NCBI GenBank assembly: GCA_017504335.1
Contig: JAFVRI010000030.1
Span: forward strand, 1 to 20,792
Direction of reading: 5' to 3'
Source of the DNA: Clostridia bacterium
GTDB taxonomy: Bacteria > Bacillota > Clostridia > Oscillospirales > CAG-272
Length of the DNA stretch: 20,792 bases
Of this stretch, positions 13,488-20,792 are shown piece by piece. Every line of letters starts with the position of its first letter. The stretch's first letter is position 1. Both the position numbers and the translations under genes were made by a program. The notes under the pieces were generated by a model. The model was not told the origin of the DNA, ran no database searches, and saw only the letters and a list, made by a program, of their open reading frames with translations.

Positions 13488-14216
13488 ATGAAAATCATGG
13501 AAAAAATAGCGAGAAAGGCAGAGGATCACTTTCATAACGAGGGTGTGACGGTTGCGTTTCTCGGAGACAGCGTCACGCAGGGATGCTTTGAGATCTATAA
13601 AAAGGAAAACGGACAGATGGAGACCGTGTTTGATAAGCGACATTCTTATGAGCGATATGTTTTGGATATGCTCAGTGTTCTGTTTCCCAACGTGACCGTG
13701 AATCTGATCCATGCGGGAATCAGCGGAGACCGCGCTCCCTTGGGACTTGCCCGTCTGGACCGTGACGTGCTGCGCCATGAGCCCGATCTGACGGTGGTTT
13801 GCTACGGTCTCAACGATTGCGGATCAAAGGCGGAAAGCGTCGCAACATACGTCGGTGCGCTTCGCGGTATTTTTGAGAAGCTGCGAGAGGCGGGAAGTGA
13901 GATCATTTTCATGACCCCCAACATGATGAACACGGGGATCAGCCCTCATCTGACTGATCCCGATTTCATCAAGGTGGCGAGCCGTTGCGCGGATCTTCAA
14001 AACGGGGGAGCATTTGATGCTCACATCGATGGAGCAAGAGCACTCTGCCGTGACATGAACGTGCCGCTCTGTGACTGCTACGGGCTTTGGAAGCGGATGC
14101 ACAAAAACGGAGTGGACGTGACCGAGCTTCTTGCCAACAAGATCAATCATCCGACTAGAGAGATGAATATGCTCTTTGCCTACGAGCTGGTGAAAACCAT
14201 GCTGACGGAGGATTGA
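13488..14216 (+). CDS. SGNH/GDSL hydrolase (esterase)
   Basis: A 242-residue SGNH-fold esterase, likely removing acetyl or other acyl groups from a sugar. Block I is FLGDSVTQG with nucleophile S28, block II GISGDRAP (G80), block III YGLND (N109), and the block V histidine H221 in INHPTREMN. The Asp usually three residues before that His is lysine (KINH), as in some relatives that work without it. No signal peptide, so cytoplasmic. ATG 13488 is preferred over the in-frame 13419 start because GGGAGG lies just upstream and the longer form would begin upstream of the promoter. The next gene starts 3 bases after its stop. Confidence 0.87.
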   Translation: MKIMEKIARKAEDHFHNEGVTVAFLGDSVTQGCFEIYKKENGQMETVFDKRHSYERYVLDMLSVLFPNVTVNLIHAGISGDRAPLGLARLDRDVLRHEPDLTVVCYGLNDCGSKAESVATYVGALRGIFEKLREAGSEIIFMTPNMMNTGISPHLTDPDFIKVASRCADLQNGGAFDAHIDGARALCRDMNVPLCDCYGLWKRMHKNGVDVTELLANKINHPTREMNMLFAYELVKTMLTED

Positions 14217-14219
14217 ATC

Positions 14220-14951
14220 GTGTCCGAACGGTTTTTGATTCGATTCAATCTGCCGCATCACGCATCCGAGGAGGAGGCGCGGGGATACCTGGACGAATTT
14301 GAACAGATCCAACGGGAACGGGTGGACCGTCTGAGAGATAGATATTCCGAGGAAATTCGGCTTCTTCGGGGGAAACGGGTCCTGTTTTTGGGAGATTCCC
14401 TCACATCGGACAATCTGGGATACCGCACGTCGGTCAGCCGGGCAGCCGCGCTTCTTGCCACCGACGGCTCGGTCTCGGGAGCGACGACCGCTACGCTGTT
14501 GCCTCTCGCAAGGAGGAGGCTGGATGAGGCTCGCTACGATATGATCTCCCTGATGCTGGGTGCCAACGATTCGGTTACGCTGACAAAGAAGGGAAGAAAT
14601 CAGGTTTGCCCCGATGAATATATTGCCAACATGGAGAAGCTGCTCGAATGGGCAAGGGAAAGCGGCACCCCTGTTTTGCTGCTCGCCATCACCTCGGTTC
14701 AGGAAGAACGGTTCCTGAGGAGCTTTTCGGGGGAGGGCAAGAGCCAGACCAACCAAGAAATAGCCGAATACAACCGCCGATTGGCGGAGCTTGCCAACAG
14801 GTATGGGATTTCCATGCAGTCGCATTGGTGGCAAACGAGGGATGAAATGATAGAAAAAGACGGCATCCACCTATCTCTTGTGGGACAGGAAAAACTGTCC
14901 GAGGCTTGGCTGTGTGCCGCGTCAAATTTAATAAAGGAGAAAGAAGTATGA
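14220..14951 (+). CDS. Second SGNH/GDSL hydrolase, GTG start
   Basis: A 243-residue SGNH hydrolase with all blocks: FLGDSLTS (S60), G87 in SVSGATT, LGANDS (N116), and DGIH (D214, H217). It has an N-terminal helical extension of about 50 residues rich in Glu and Arg, not part of the usual core. GTG 14220 is chosen because GGAGGA lies 7 nt upstream and the frame has no better ATG. It is only distantly like the preceding SGNH protein, so the two probably have different acyl substrates. Its stop overlaps the RpiB-like start by 4 bases, so translation is coupled. Confidence 0.86.
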   Translation: MSERFLIRFNLPHHASEEEARGYLDEFEQIQRERVDRLRDRYSEEIRLLRGKRVLFLGDSLTSDNLGYRTSVSRAAALLATDGSVSGATTATLLPLARRRLDEARYDMISLMLGANDSVTLTKKGRNQVCPDEYIANMEKLLEWARESGTPVLLLAITSVQEERFLRSFSGEGKSQTNQEIAEYNRRLAELANRYGISMQSHWWQTRDEMIEKDGIHLSLVGQEKLSEAWLCAASNLIKEKEV

Positions 14952-15520
14952 AAACGGTAAAGGACAAATATCTGGTTGTGGGAGCCGATTTTGCGGGCTA
15001 TCCTCTGAAGGAAGCAGTGGTGGCTCACCTGAAAGAAAAGGGTTGGAAGATCACCGATCTGGGTGTAACTGCCGACAGTGATCCCGACGATACCGAAAAT
15101 ATGTTCCACCGTGTCGGTCTGCGTGTAGGCGCTCAGATCTCCGAAGGGAATTTCGAGCGGGCGCTTCTGTTCTGCGGTACGGGAATGGGCATTCACATTG
15201 CGGCATCCAAGTGCCCCCACGTTCACGCGGGCGTGGTGGAGAGCGTTCCGGCAGCCCTTCGTGCCATTACGGGAAACGGAGTCAACGTGCTTGCCATGGG
15301 CGCGTTTTACGTCGCTCCCGCCATGGGCTGTGACATTGCGGACGCCTATCTCGGTGCCGAGCTTGGCAGCGGCTACGAGTGGTGGAAGAATTTCTATGAA
15401 TTCCACAAGCTCGCCATCGACGAGCTGGAGGCATTCGATTATGAGGAATACAAGAAAAACGGCTTTAAGATGGAGCATCTTGCCGATTTCCCGCTGAAGC
15501 TGGAAAAGAAGCCCGAGTGA
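14948..15520 (+). CDS. RpiB/LacA/LacB-family sugar isomerase, divergent and long
   Basis: A 190-residue member of the ribose-5-phosphate isomerase B / galactose-6-phosphate isomerase family. The N-terminal block is GADFAGYPLKEAV (LacA-like, with Phe where RpiB has His). The catalytic cysteine C76 is in LFCGTGMGIHIAAS, and a late block is GNGVNVLAMGAFYV. In ordinary RpiB this block reads like LG-x-R, whose Arg helps hold the phosphate; here it is Phe. Family length is about 150, and this protein adds some 40 residues at the C-terminus (GYEWWKNFYEFHK onward). ATG 14948 overlaps the previous stop and follows AAAGGAGAAAG. It may act on an unphosphorylated or unusual sugar (inference). Confidence 0.87.
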   Translation: MKTVKDKYLVVGADFAGYPLKEAVVAHLKEKGWKITDLGVTADSDPDDTENMFHRVGLRVGAQISEGNFERALLFCGTGMGIHIAASKCPHVHAGVVESVPAALRAITGNGVNVLAMGAFYVAPAMGCDIADAYLGAELGSGYEWWKNFYEFHKLAIDELEAFDYEEYKKNGFKMEHLADFPLKLEKKPE

Positions 15521-15531
15521 AAAAGAAAAAG

Positions 15532-15576
15532 AAACACCGTTCCATCAAGGTTATACCTTGATGGAACGGTGTTTTA
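15532..15576. terminator. Strong terminator, probably bidirectional
   Basis: A perfect 19-bp stem (15532-15550 with 15556-15574) has a 5-nt loop. T follows on the plus strand, and on the minus strand comes a CTTTTTCTTTTT-like tract. It separates the RpiB-like gene from the convergent large gene. Confidence 0.93.
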
Positions 15577-15588
15577 TGATGTTGACGC

Positions 15589-17550
15589 TCATGACTGCGC
15601 CGCATCCAAAAGAAGGACGACGGGCTCCAACGTATAAACGGGGGTATCGATGACGATCTCGTCTGCTTTCTGTTTGAAATCACAGAGTTTCCATTCGCCG
15701 TTTGCGCCGAGAAGCTTTACCGAGGCGATCGATTCCTTCGTGTTCAGCGGCAATTCGTCCAGGGGATCAAAGCCGAGGTTAAAGACGGTTACGAAATACT
15801 TACCATCGGGCAGCGTTCCCGCGCGGAGATAAAGCTCGGCATCGCCGGGGTAATACAGGGGCAGCTGATTCATGTCCTCAAGGATTCTTACCATTTGCTT
15901 TTTGCGGGTTTCATTTAAGAAGGAAAAGCCTTCGGTATAATAAAATTCGCAGACGGGAGTACCCGAGAATACGACGGTGGTTCCGCCCAAAGGATTTTTG
16001 TAAAGGGTAGAGGCAGGGAAGAGATAGTCCTTCGTCAGGTTTTGGTCACTGCTCTGGAAGGCGTAGGATTCCACAAGGACCTGATCGTTGATCGGCTTCA
16101 GCTCCATGGAGTTTTTTTGAGCTTGGCAAATATTTTGGTCAAAGAGAATTACCTCTCCCGTGATGCCGTCACCCTTCCATTCGCAAACCTCTACCCCCGT
16201 CAGACTTAAAAATCCGCGGTTATTGAGATCGCGCGCGGTATCGGATGCCAAAATCACGTTTCCGCAAAACAGCGCTCGGATTTGCTCGTCCGTGTATTTT
16301 TGGTCCACGCTTCCTTCCAAAAAGGTTACACCGTCGTTTTTCGCGGAAAAATACATAGGGATGCCGACCCGCTCCAAAAAGCATGCCGACCAGCCGTCAT
16401 AGGAGGGATCCCAGCGATCCGAATCAAGGGAAAAGGAGGGCTTGTCAAACACGGGAATACGGCATCCGAAGGGGGTTACGTTCGGCACGAGCTGCTTGAG
16501 CGCGGTATAAAATCCCTTGTGCTTTTCCAAGCACGTGCGATAAGCCTTGCCCGATTCAGGCTCGTAGTTCATCAGTCTTGTGATCCATTTTTTTGAGCCG
16601 ACCGCTCCTTCTAAGATGGCGCCCACAAGGAAGGAGTGCATGTGCTGTGCGCTCATGGCATAGCGGTTCTGCGGACAGGTATCGCTTTCTGCCAGCAGAA
16701 CGTCCACCTGATCCTTCAGAATGGCAACCTCCGATGCGGTGTTATAGAGAGAATGGGTGAATTTCTTGGTGCCCGCGGGGCAGTAAACACCGTTGAAGGT
16801 CCGTACGATCGTGGGGTTTCCCTCTCCCGCCAATGCGCGAGCGATCTCGGGGGCAAATTCGCATGCCTTGCCCGTGGTACAGTACATACCTTGAATGGAA
16901 GGATCCACGCTGTCGATTCCCATACGCATAGCGTTTGCCGCTCCTACCAGAGCCTCTTTTTGCGTTTCAAGATAAATGTTTGCATATTCCGAGGTTTCTC
17001 CGTGTTGTCGAAGATGCTCGTTCAGCTCTTCACGGGTCAGATTTGTTCCTGCCAGCTCGTTGAATCGATTCATGTGCAGCTCACAGGCACAGCCCTTTCC
17101 GTAGAAGAAGAGCAATCGGAAGTCATCGTCCACCATGATCGCCTTGGGATGATGCTCCGCAATGGTGCGCATGACCCACTTGAAATGCGCACGAAAGCCC
17201 TCGTCGTAGGGGCAGTATTTGTTTTTTTCCTCACCGTCGAGTCTTCCCACGTACCGACGGAAGGGGAAGTTTTCGTTGATCGGGTATCCGTGTCCGATGG
17301 AGGACTGAACCAGCACACCGCACTCCAAGCCCATTTCGGCAAGCCTTTTGCGGAAGATCTCATATTTTTTGCAAAGACCCTCCACCTTGTTTTTCGGAGG
17401 ATTGTTCTCCGGTACCAGTGTCATACAGAACAGTGCCAGATCGGCAATGCCTTTTTCGTATTGCTCCTTGATATCGTTGCAGATCTCATTCACGTACCGC
17501 GTATCCAGCGGCATAATGGAAAAATCGTAACCTTTGAGGTTTCCTTTCAT
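15589..17550 (-). CDS. Large uncharacterised protein, probable TIM-barrel glycoside hydrolase
   Basis: A 653-residue soluble protein that I cannot assign to a numbered family. Features suggest a (beta/alpha)8 glycosidase. An acidic strand end is IMVDDDFRLLFFYG (D141-D143), a second is LLAESDTCPQNRYAMSAQH (E288, D290), and further blocks are GAILEGAVGSKKWITRLMNY and DGWSACFLERVGIPMYFS. C-terminal beta domains follow, from about residue 400. E288 and one of D141-D143 are candidate catalytic acids. GTG 17553 with 7-nt spacing from GGGAG is an equally possible start, one residue longer. No signal peptide. It starts about 20 bases after the third SGNH gene, as one operon, so glycan de-esterification and cleavage are probably linked. 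Confidence 0.75.
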   Translation of the reverse strand: MKGNLKGYDFSIMPLDTRYVNEICNDIKEQYEKGIADLALFCMTLVPENNPPKNKVEGLCKKYEIFRKRLAEMGLECGVLVQSSIGHGYPINENFPFRRYVGRLDGEEKNKYCPYDEGFRAHFKWVMRTIAEHHPKAIMVDDDFRLLFFYGKGCACELHMNRFNELAGTNLTREELNEHLRQHGETSEYANIYLETQKEALVGAANAMRMGIDSVDPSIQGMYCTTGKACEFAPEIARALAGEGNPTIVRTFNGVYCPAGTKKFTHSLYNTASEVAILKDQVDVLLAESDTCPQNRYAMSAQHMHSFLVGAILEGAVGSKKWITRLMNYEPESGKAYRTCLEKHKGFYTALKQLVPNVTPFGCRIPVFDKPSFSLDSDRWDPSYDGWSACFLERVGIPMYFSAKNDGVTFLEGSVDQKYTDEQIRALFCGNVILASDTARDLNNRGFLSLTGVEVCEWKGDGITGEVILFDQNICQAQKNSMELKPINDQVLVESYAFQSSDQNLTKDYLFPASTLYKNPLGGTTVVFSGTPVCEFYYTEGFSFLNETRKKQMVRILEDMNQLPLYYPGDAELYLRAGTLPDGKYFVTVFNLGFDPLDELPLNTKESIASVKLLGANGEWKLCDFKQKADEIVIDTPVYTLEPVVLLLDAAQS

Positions 17551-17569
17551 CACTGTTTATCTCCCAAAA

Positions 17570-18655
17570 TTATTTGACCGAAAAGATCTTCAGGATCTTG
17601 CAATCGGAAGAAGTGTAGCCCTCCGCATCTCCGTAGGTGACGCTCAGCTTGAAGGTGTGCTTTCCCATTTCCAGATCGTCGGCAAACTTGACCGCATTGG
17701 TGAAATTTTCTTCGGGAACCCACCAGCTTCGCTCAAAGCTGTATTCCTGCCACTCTCCGTCATCCATGGCGTAGTGGATCTTTCCCGTAGACTTGCCGTA
17801 GTTGAACACGATCAAAAGACCTCTTCCTTCAAATTCAAAGGAGAGGGAATCGTGCAGTCCGCAGGTGTAAAGAGTTTCGTCGAACCAGGGAATGAATACC
17901 TCTCGCTCCACAGACCAGGCGCCCTCGGTTCTGACCCGATCAAAGGGGATTTCCTCGGTGTTCTGCCAGTGCATGGGATTCAGAGGCGCGGGCATATGTT
18001 CTCCCTTGGGAAGCTCCGAGGAATCGGTTCTTGCCAGCTCGGTTTCCAGATATTCAATCACCTTCTCGGCATAGAAATAGCTTCCGAGATTCTGGGGATG
18101 GGTTCCGTCGGGAAGCCACATTTTCCAAGGGATCATACCTCTCTTTACTCGGTCGTATGCGGCATTCGCCATATATACCGAGCTGATATGATAATGCTCG
18201 GCAAGCATTTCAAAATCGGCGATGGAATCGGGAAGCTCTCCCGAGTCCGCTTGCTTGAACATGGGCTGATGGAAGGTATAGACGAGGACAACGTCAATGT
18301 TGGCGGCGAGCAGCTTTCGGATCAGCCCTTCTCTCGTTCTCATCCGTTCCTCACGGTCCGCTCCGTGATCGTTCGCTGCATATTCCACAAATACCAGATC
18401 GCAGTCGGTGCGGATCCATTCCTTCTCCGCCAGCGAAAGGGCGCAAAGGCTTCCCGTCGCGCCAATGGCGGCATTGAACACACTCAGGCGTACGTCGCGG
18501 AAACGATCTACAAACCAACCTCTGATGTAGGTCGGCCAGTTGCTCGGCGTTCTTGCCGTGGTAATAGAACCGCCCGCAAAGCCGATCTTTACGTTTTTAT
18601 TTTGAATGGCTTCTTTGAATCTTCTGAGATTTCCTCTGATTTGAATATCATCCAT
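17570..18655 (-). CDS. SGNH hydrolase with C-terminal beta domain (carbohydrate-esterase type)
   Basis: A 361-residue two-domain protein. Residues about 20-205 are an SGNH core: GFAGGSIT with nucleophile S30 (GGS replacing GDS, as in one branch of the family), G65 in NAAIGATGS, N95 in EYAANDHG, and D183/H186 in LPDGTHPQNLG. Residues about 240-361 look like a beta-sandwich (GLLIVFNYGKSTGKIHYAMD; KHTFKLSVTYGD). No signal peptide. ATG 18655 follows AAGGAG with 8-nt spacing. First gene of the minus operon with the large unknown protein, divergent from a GH36-like gene. It probably deacylates sugar residues. Confidence 0.88.
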   Translation of the reverse strand: MDDIQIRGNLRRFKEAIQNKNVKIGFAGGSITTARTPSNWPTYIRGWFVDRFRDVRLSVFNAAIGATGSLCALSLAEKEWIRTDCDLVFVEYAANDHGADREERMRTREGLIRKLLAANIDVVLVYTFHQPMFKQADSGELPDSIADFEMLAEHYHISSVYMANAAYDRVKRGMIPWKMWLPDGTHPQNLGSYFYAEKVIEYLETELARTDSSELPKGEHMPAPLNPMHWQNTEEIPFDRVRTEGAWSVEREVFIPWFDETLYTCGLHDSLSFEFEGRGLLIVFNYGKSTGKIHYAMDDGEWQEYSFERSWWVPEENFTNAVKFADDLEMGKHTFKLSVTYGDAEGYTSSDCKILKIFSVK

Positions 18656-18687
18656 GGCGATGTCTCCTTATGATTTTTGTTTTCTTC

Positions 18688-18716
18688 ATTATAGCATGGG
18701 AGCATTAAAATTACAA
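18688..18716 (-). promoter_or_regulatory. Promoter of the SGNH / large-protein operon
   Basis: Minus strand: TTGTAA (18716-18711), 17 bp, TATAAT (18693-18688). The leader to ATG 18655 is about 30 bases. The remaining intergenic stretch up to 18863 holds a weak long-loop inverted repeat (TCCCTGC at 18753, GCAGGGA at 18796) followed by a T run, of uncertain meaning. Confidence 0.68.
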
Positions 18717-18863
18717 TGATTTTGAAAAAGAAGAGCAGAATGCGCAAAATTTTCCCTGCTCGGTTAAAAAACGATACGCAGAGCTGTGTCTTTCGGCAGG
18801 GAGGTTTTTTACCTCGGCATTTCCTGATCCGACATAATACTTAAATGTTGTCGCTGTGATTGA

Positions 18864-18892
18864 TTGCAAAGAAAGAGCGGTTGTGCTATAAT
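18864..18892 (+). promoter_or_regulatory. Promoter of the GH36-like gene
   Basis: TTGCAA (18864-18869), 17 bp, TATAAT (18887-18892), with TGC before it (extended -10). Confidence 0.75.
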
Positions 18893-18932
18893 AGCAGCAA
18901 GTGAATCCTGCAAAAACCAGAAAGGAAGAACC

Positions 18933-18941
18933 ATGAAATGA
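18933..18941 (+). other. Minimal two-codon upstream frame (ATG AAA TGA) overlapping the next start
   Basis: ATGAAATGA begins about 5 bases after an AGGAA-type ribosome site, closer than the ATG of the GH36-like gene at 18938. Its stop TGA overlaps that ATG (ATGA). If used, ribosomes would have to terminate and restart, which could tune expression. It may be chance. Confidence 0.35.
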
Positions 18942-20656
18942 GTCAAAATTGCCATTTTACGCTTTCCGAGGGGGTACTGACCCTTGGCAACGACCTTTTT
19001 TCAAAGAGCTTTTTGGGAATCCAAGAGGCGAAATCGGAAAGGATCGCGCCCAAGAGCCGATCACTGCCCTACCTTGAAATATCGGCAACCAAAGCTGACG
19101 GAACCCTCGGCCGCTATCAGATGTGGGAGGATCTTCCCGTGGTCCGCATCGTCGAAGGCGCGGAAGATCCGCTGCTTGTGTTGGAAGGGGAGCATTGGAT
19201 CTTGAGGAGCGTCAAGCTTCATGCCTTCAGCGACAACCGCGACGCGATGGTGGAGGAAAATGAATACAGCTTTTTCAAAAGAGGACTGTTTCAATCGGTA
19301 GAGGGCGAGATCTTTTTCCTGGAGGATCCCGAAACCGAGCGAGCGATCCTGATCATTTCGGAAACCCCCGACTGGATCAGAGGTGTGCTGAGCGCGCCCA
19401 TTGATCATGAATCCGATCCCGCGGGTGCTGTCAGAGTAAGTCTGGAGAATGGGGGATATCCCATTGTGCTGGGATTCTGCAAGAGAGGCGAATGCGAGAG
19501 CCTTTGCCGTTCCTATTTGCGCCATGCAAACTGTTGCAAGACACTTCTTGCCATGTCCAATACTTGGGGCGACCGAAACGGACGGGAGCGTATCTGCGAG
19601 GAGTTTATTCGGGGCGAGATCCAAGCGGCAAGCGAGATCGGTGTGGACGTGATGCAGATCGATGACGGATGGCAGGCGGGAAATACCATCTATCCCCGTC
19701 AAAGGGATGAGCGGGGTAACCAGATCTTCTATGACAACTACTGGGATATGAACACCGACCGATTCCCGAACGGCATCAAGCCGCTGACCGAGCTTGCGGC
19801 ATCCAAGGGAATCCGTCTTGGGCTTTGGTTCGCTCCCTCCAGTCATGATTGCTTTGCCAAGCTTGAACGGGATAAGGAGGTTCTGCGGAACGCTTACGAA
19901 AAGGAAGGCGCACGCTTCTTCAAGCTGGACATGTATCAGGCGGCAAGCCGTGAGGCAACCGACAAGATGCTTTCGCTTCTCGATTCGATCTACTCCCTTG
20001 GCGATGACGTATCGGTTCAGATGGACGTGACCCGCTATGAGCGGCTGAATTATCTTTGCGGCAGAGAGTACGGCACGATTTTTGTGGAAAACCGATTCAC
20101 CAGAGGAATTTATGCCTACTATCCCCACAGAGTTTTGCGAAATCTTTGGAACATTTCTCGTTACATCCCCTCCAACCGATTCCAGTTTGAGATGGTCAAC
20201 CCCGATCTGTTCCGTACGGCATACGGTGAGCGTGATCCCTTCGCTCCCGATCTTTATGATATGGATTATCTCTTCGCGGCGGTGATGCTTTCCAATCCTC
20301 TTTTCTGGATGGAGCTGCAATTCCTTGGGGAAAAAAGAAGAAGGGAATTGGCGCCTTTGCTTTCGGTATGGAAGGAGCATCGCGAGGCTCTCGCAAAGGC
20401 GGACATCATGCCCATCGGCGAGAGACCGTCGGGCAGAAGCTTTACGGGCTTCTATGTATCCTCGGGCGAGGACCGATATCTGCTTCTGTTCCGCGAGGTG
20501 ACGGACGAGAATTGCGGCAGCTTCAAGCTTCCCATCCGAGCGGGAAAGGCGGAGACGCTTGCGAGCAATGCGGACGTGACGGTCACCGTCAAGGACGGCT
20601 TTGCTGTCGCCACCTTCTCAAAGCCCCGCAGCTATGCTTTTATAAAAATAAAATGA
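18938..20656 (+). CDS. GH36-like alpha-galactosidase (melibiase-type)
   Basis: A 572-residue glycoside hydrolase of clan GH-D type. An N-terminal beta domain (about 1-200) is followed by a TIM barrel. Barrel motifs: MSNTWGDRNG (206-215), MQIDDGWQ (239-246), IRLGLWFAPSSHD, and FFKLDMYQ with probable nucleophile D331. The usual acid/base Asp region is replaced by a long block around YGTIFVENRFTRG (378-390), where E384 stands out, followed by HRVLRNLWNISRYIP. So this is a divergent branch, and the acid/base residue is not certain. A C-terminal small beta domain ends in SYAFIKIK. No signal peptide. Single gene with its own promoter and terminator. Alpha-galactosidase or related alpha-glycosidase activity is likely. 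Confidence 0.85.
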   Translation: MSQNCHFTLSEGVLTLGNDLFSKSFLGIQEAKSERIAPKSRSLPYLEISATKADGTLGRYQMWEDLPVVRIVEGAEDPLLVLEGEHWILRSVKLHAFSDNRDAMVEENEYSFFKRGLFQSVEGEIFFLEDPETERAILIISETPDWIRGVLSAPIDHESDPAGAVRVSLENGGYPIVLGFCKRGECESLCRSYLRHANCCKTLLAMSNTWGDRNGRERICEEFIRGEIQAASEIGVDVMQIDDGWQAGNTIYPRQRDERGNQIFYDNYWDMNTDRFPNGIKPLTELAASKGIRLGLWFAPSSHDCFAKLERDKEVLRNAYEKEGARFFKLDMYQAASREATDKMLSLLDSIYSLGDDVSVQMDVTRYERLNYLCGREYGTIFVENRFTRGIYAYYPHRVLRNLWNISRYIPSNRFQFEMVNPDLFRTAYGERDPFAPDLYDMDYLFAAVMLSNPLFWMELQFLGEKRRRELAPLLSVWKEHREALAKADIMPIGERPSGRSFTGFYVSSGEDRYLLLFREVTDENCGSFKLPIRAGKAETLASNADVTVTVKDGFAVATFSKPRSYAFIKIK

Positions 20657-20665
20657 TGGAACATC

Positions 20666-20707
20666 AACACCGTCAAGGAAGGATTTCTTTTCCTTGGCGG
20701 TGTTTTT
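20666..20707 (+). terminator. Terminator after the GH36-like gene
   Basis: A 15-bp stem, AACACCGTCAAGGAA (20666-20680) with TTCCTTGGCGGTGTT (20690-20704), one G-T pair, has a 9-nt loop and then a T run. Confidence 0.9.
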
Positions 20708-20756
20708 GCGCAGAGTGGGAAATCCTTTCTTTTCATGAGCAAAAATGACAATGGTC

Positions 20757-20785
20757 TTGATTTCTCGGTGGGGGTGTGATATAAT
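20757..20785 (+). promoter_or_regulatory. Promoter for a gene beyond the window
   Basis: TTGATT (20757-20762), 17 bp, TATAAT (20780-20785) with TGA before it. No coding sequence is visible before the window ends. Confidence 0.7.
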
Positions 20786-20792
20786 GGGATGA

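Noticed and set aside
16636..17577. Long plus-strand open frame opposite the large unknown protein; a similar one lies at 17534-18673 opposite the SGNH gene
   Set aside because: No ribosome site or recognisable domain, and the opposite strands carry well-supported genes with ribosome sites and operon spacing.
18721..18863. Possible riboswitch or attenuator ahead of the GH36-like gene
   Set aside because: The inverted repeat TCCCTGC/GCAGGGA has a loop of over 30 bases and lies upstream of the gene's own promoter. No known riboswitch core was recognised.
19061..20380. 439-codon minus-strand open frame opposite the GH36-like gene
   Set aside because: The GH36 motifs, promoter, ribosome site and terminator all support the plus strand; the frame has no domain of its own.

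Overview
The window looks like a chromosomal segment of a gut-type Firmicute, probably class Clostridia. This rests on strong sigma-A-like promoters (TTGACA or close, 17-bp spacer, TATAAT), AGGAGG-type ribosome sites, T-tailed hairpin terminators, a small Firmicutes holin-like toxin, and genes for breaking down plant or host glycans. No rRNA, tRNA, CRISPR array, insertion sequence or phage gene was seen. Species-level placement is not possible from what can be read here.

Layout. (1) 3-1391: 5'-truncated sodium-dependent transporter (NSS family), converging on an AraC-type regulator (1430-2209, minus). (2) 2210-4132: the regulator is divergent from a GH127 beta-L-arabinofuranosidase-like enzyme, with overlapping divergent promoters. 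(3) 4191-4642: a compact type I toxin-antitoxin locus. It has a 27-residue holin-like membrane peptide, a structured leader that buries its Shine-Dalgarno, and a convergent antisense RNA gene sharing a two-way terminator. (4) 4667-6841: a three-gene membrane lipid operon: TVP38/TMEM64 protein, phosphatidylserine synthase, phosphatidylserine decarboxylase. (5) 6849-13335: a sugar or sugar-acid region. It holds a DapA/NanA-type aldolase with an unknown two-module protein (minus), a YhcH/YiaL protein with two amidohydrolases (plus), then an SDR and an aldo-keto reductase and an AraC regulator (minus). (6) 13488-15520: two SGNH esterases plus an RpiB/LacA-like isomerase. (7) 15589-20656: a large unknown probable TIM-barrel enzyme and a third SGNH esterase (minus), divergent from a GH36-like alpha-galactosidase (plus). 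The window ends in the promoter of the next gene.

How the parts may work together. Glycosidases (GH127, GH36-like, the unknown large protein) and three de-esterifying SGNH hydrolases would strip decorated glycans. None has an obvious signal peptide, so they probably act on imported oligosaccharides. The oxidoreductases, aldolase, YhcH protein, amidohydrolases and RpiB-like protein would process the freed, perhaps unusual, sugar. The two minus-strand operons of region 5 (unknown protein + aldolase; SDR + AKR) carry nearly identical promoters with the palindrome TGTCAAGGACA over the -35, so they are probably one regulon and one pathway. The substrate cannot be named from sequence alone.

Most notable: the type I toxin-antitoxin locus; the duplicated promoter/operator; an amidohydrolase pair in which one member has lost its metal ligands; an apparently internally duplicated protein of unknown function; and catalytic-motif departures in both PE-synthesis enzymes.
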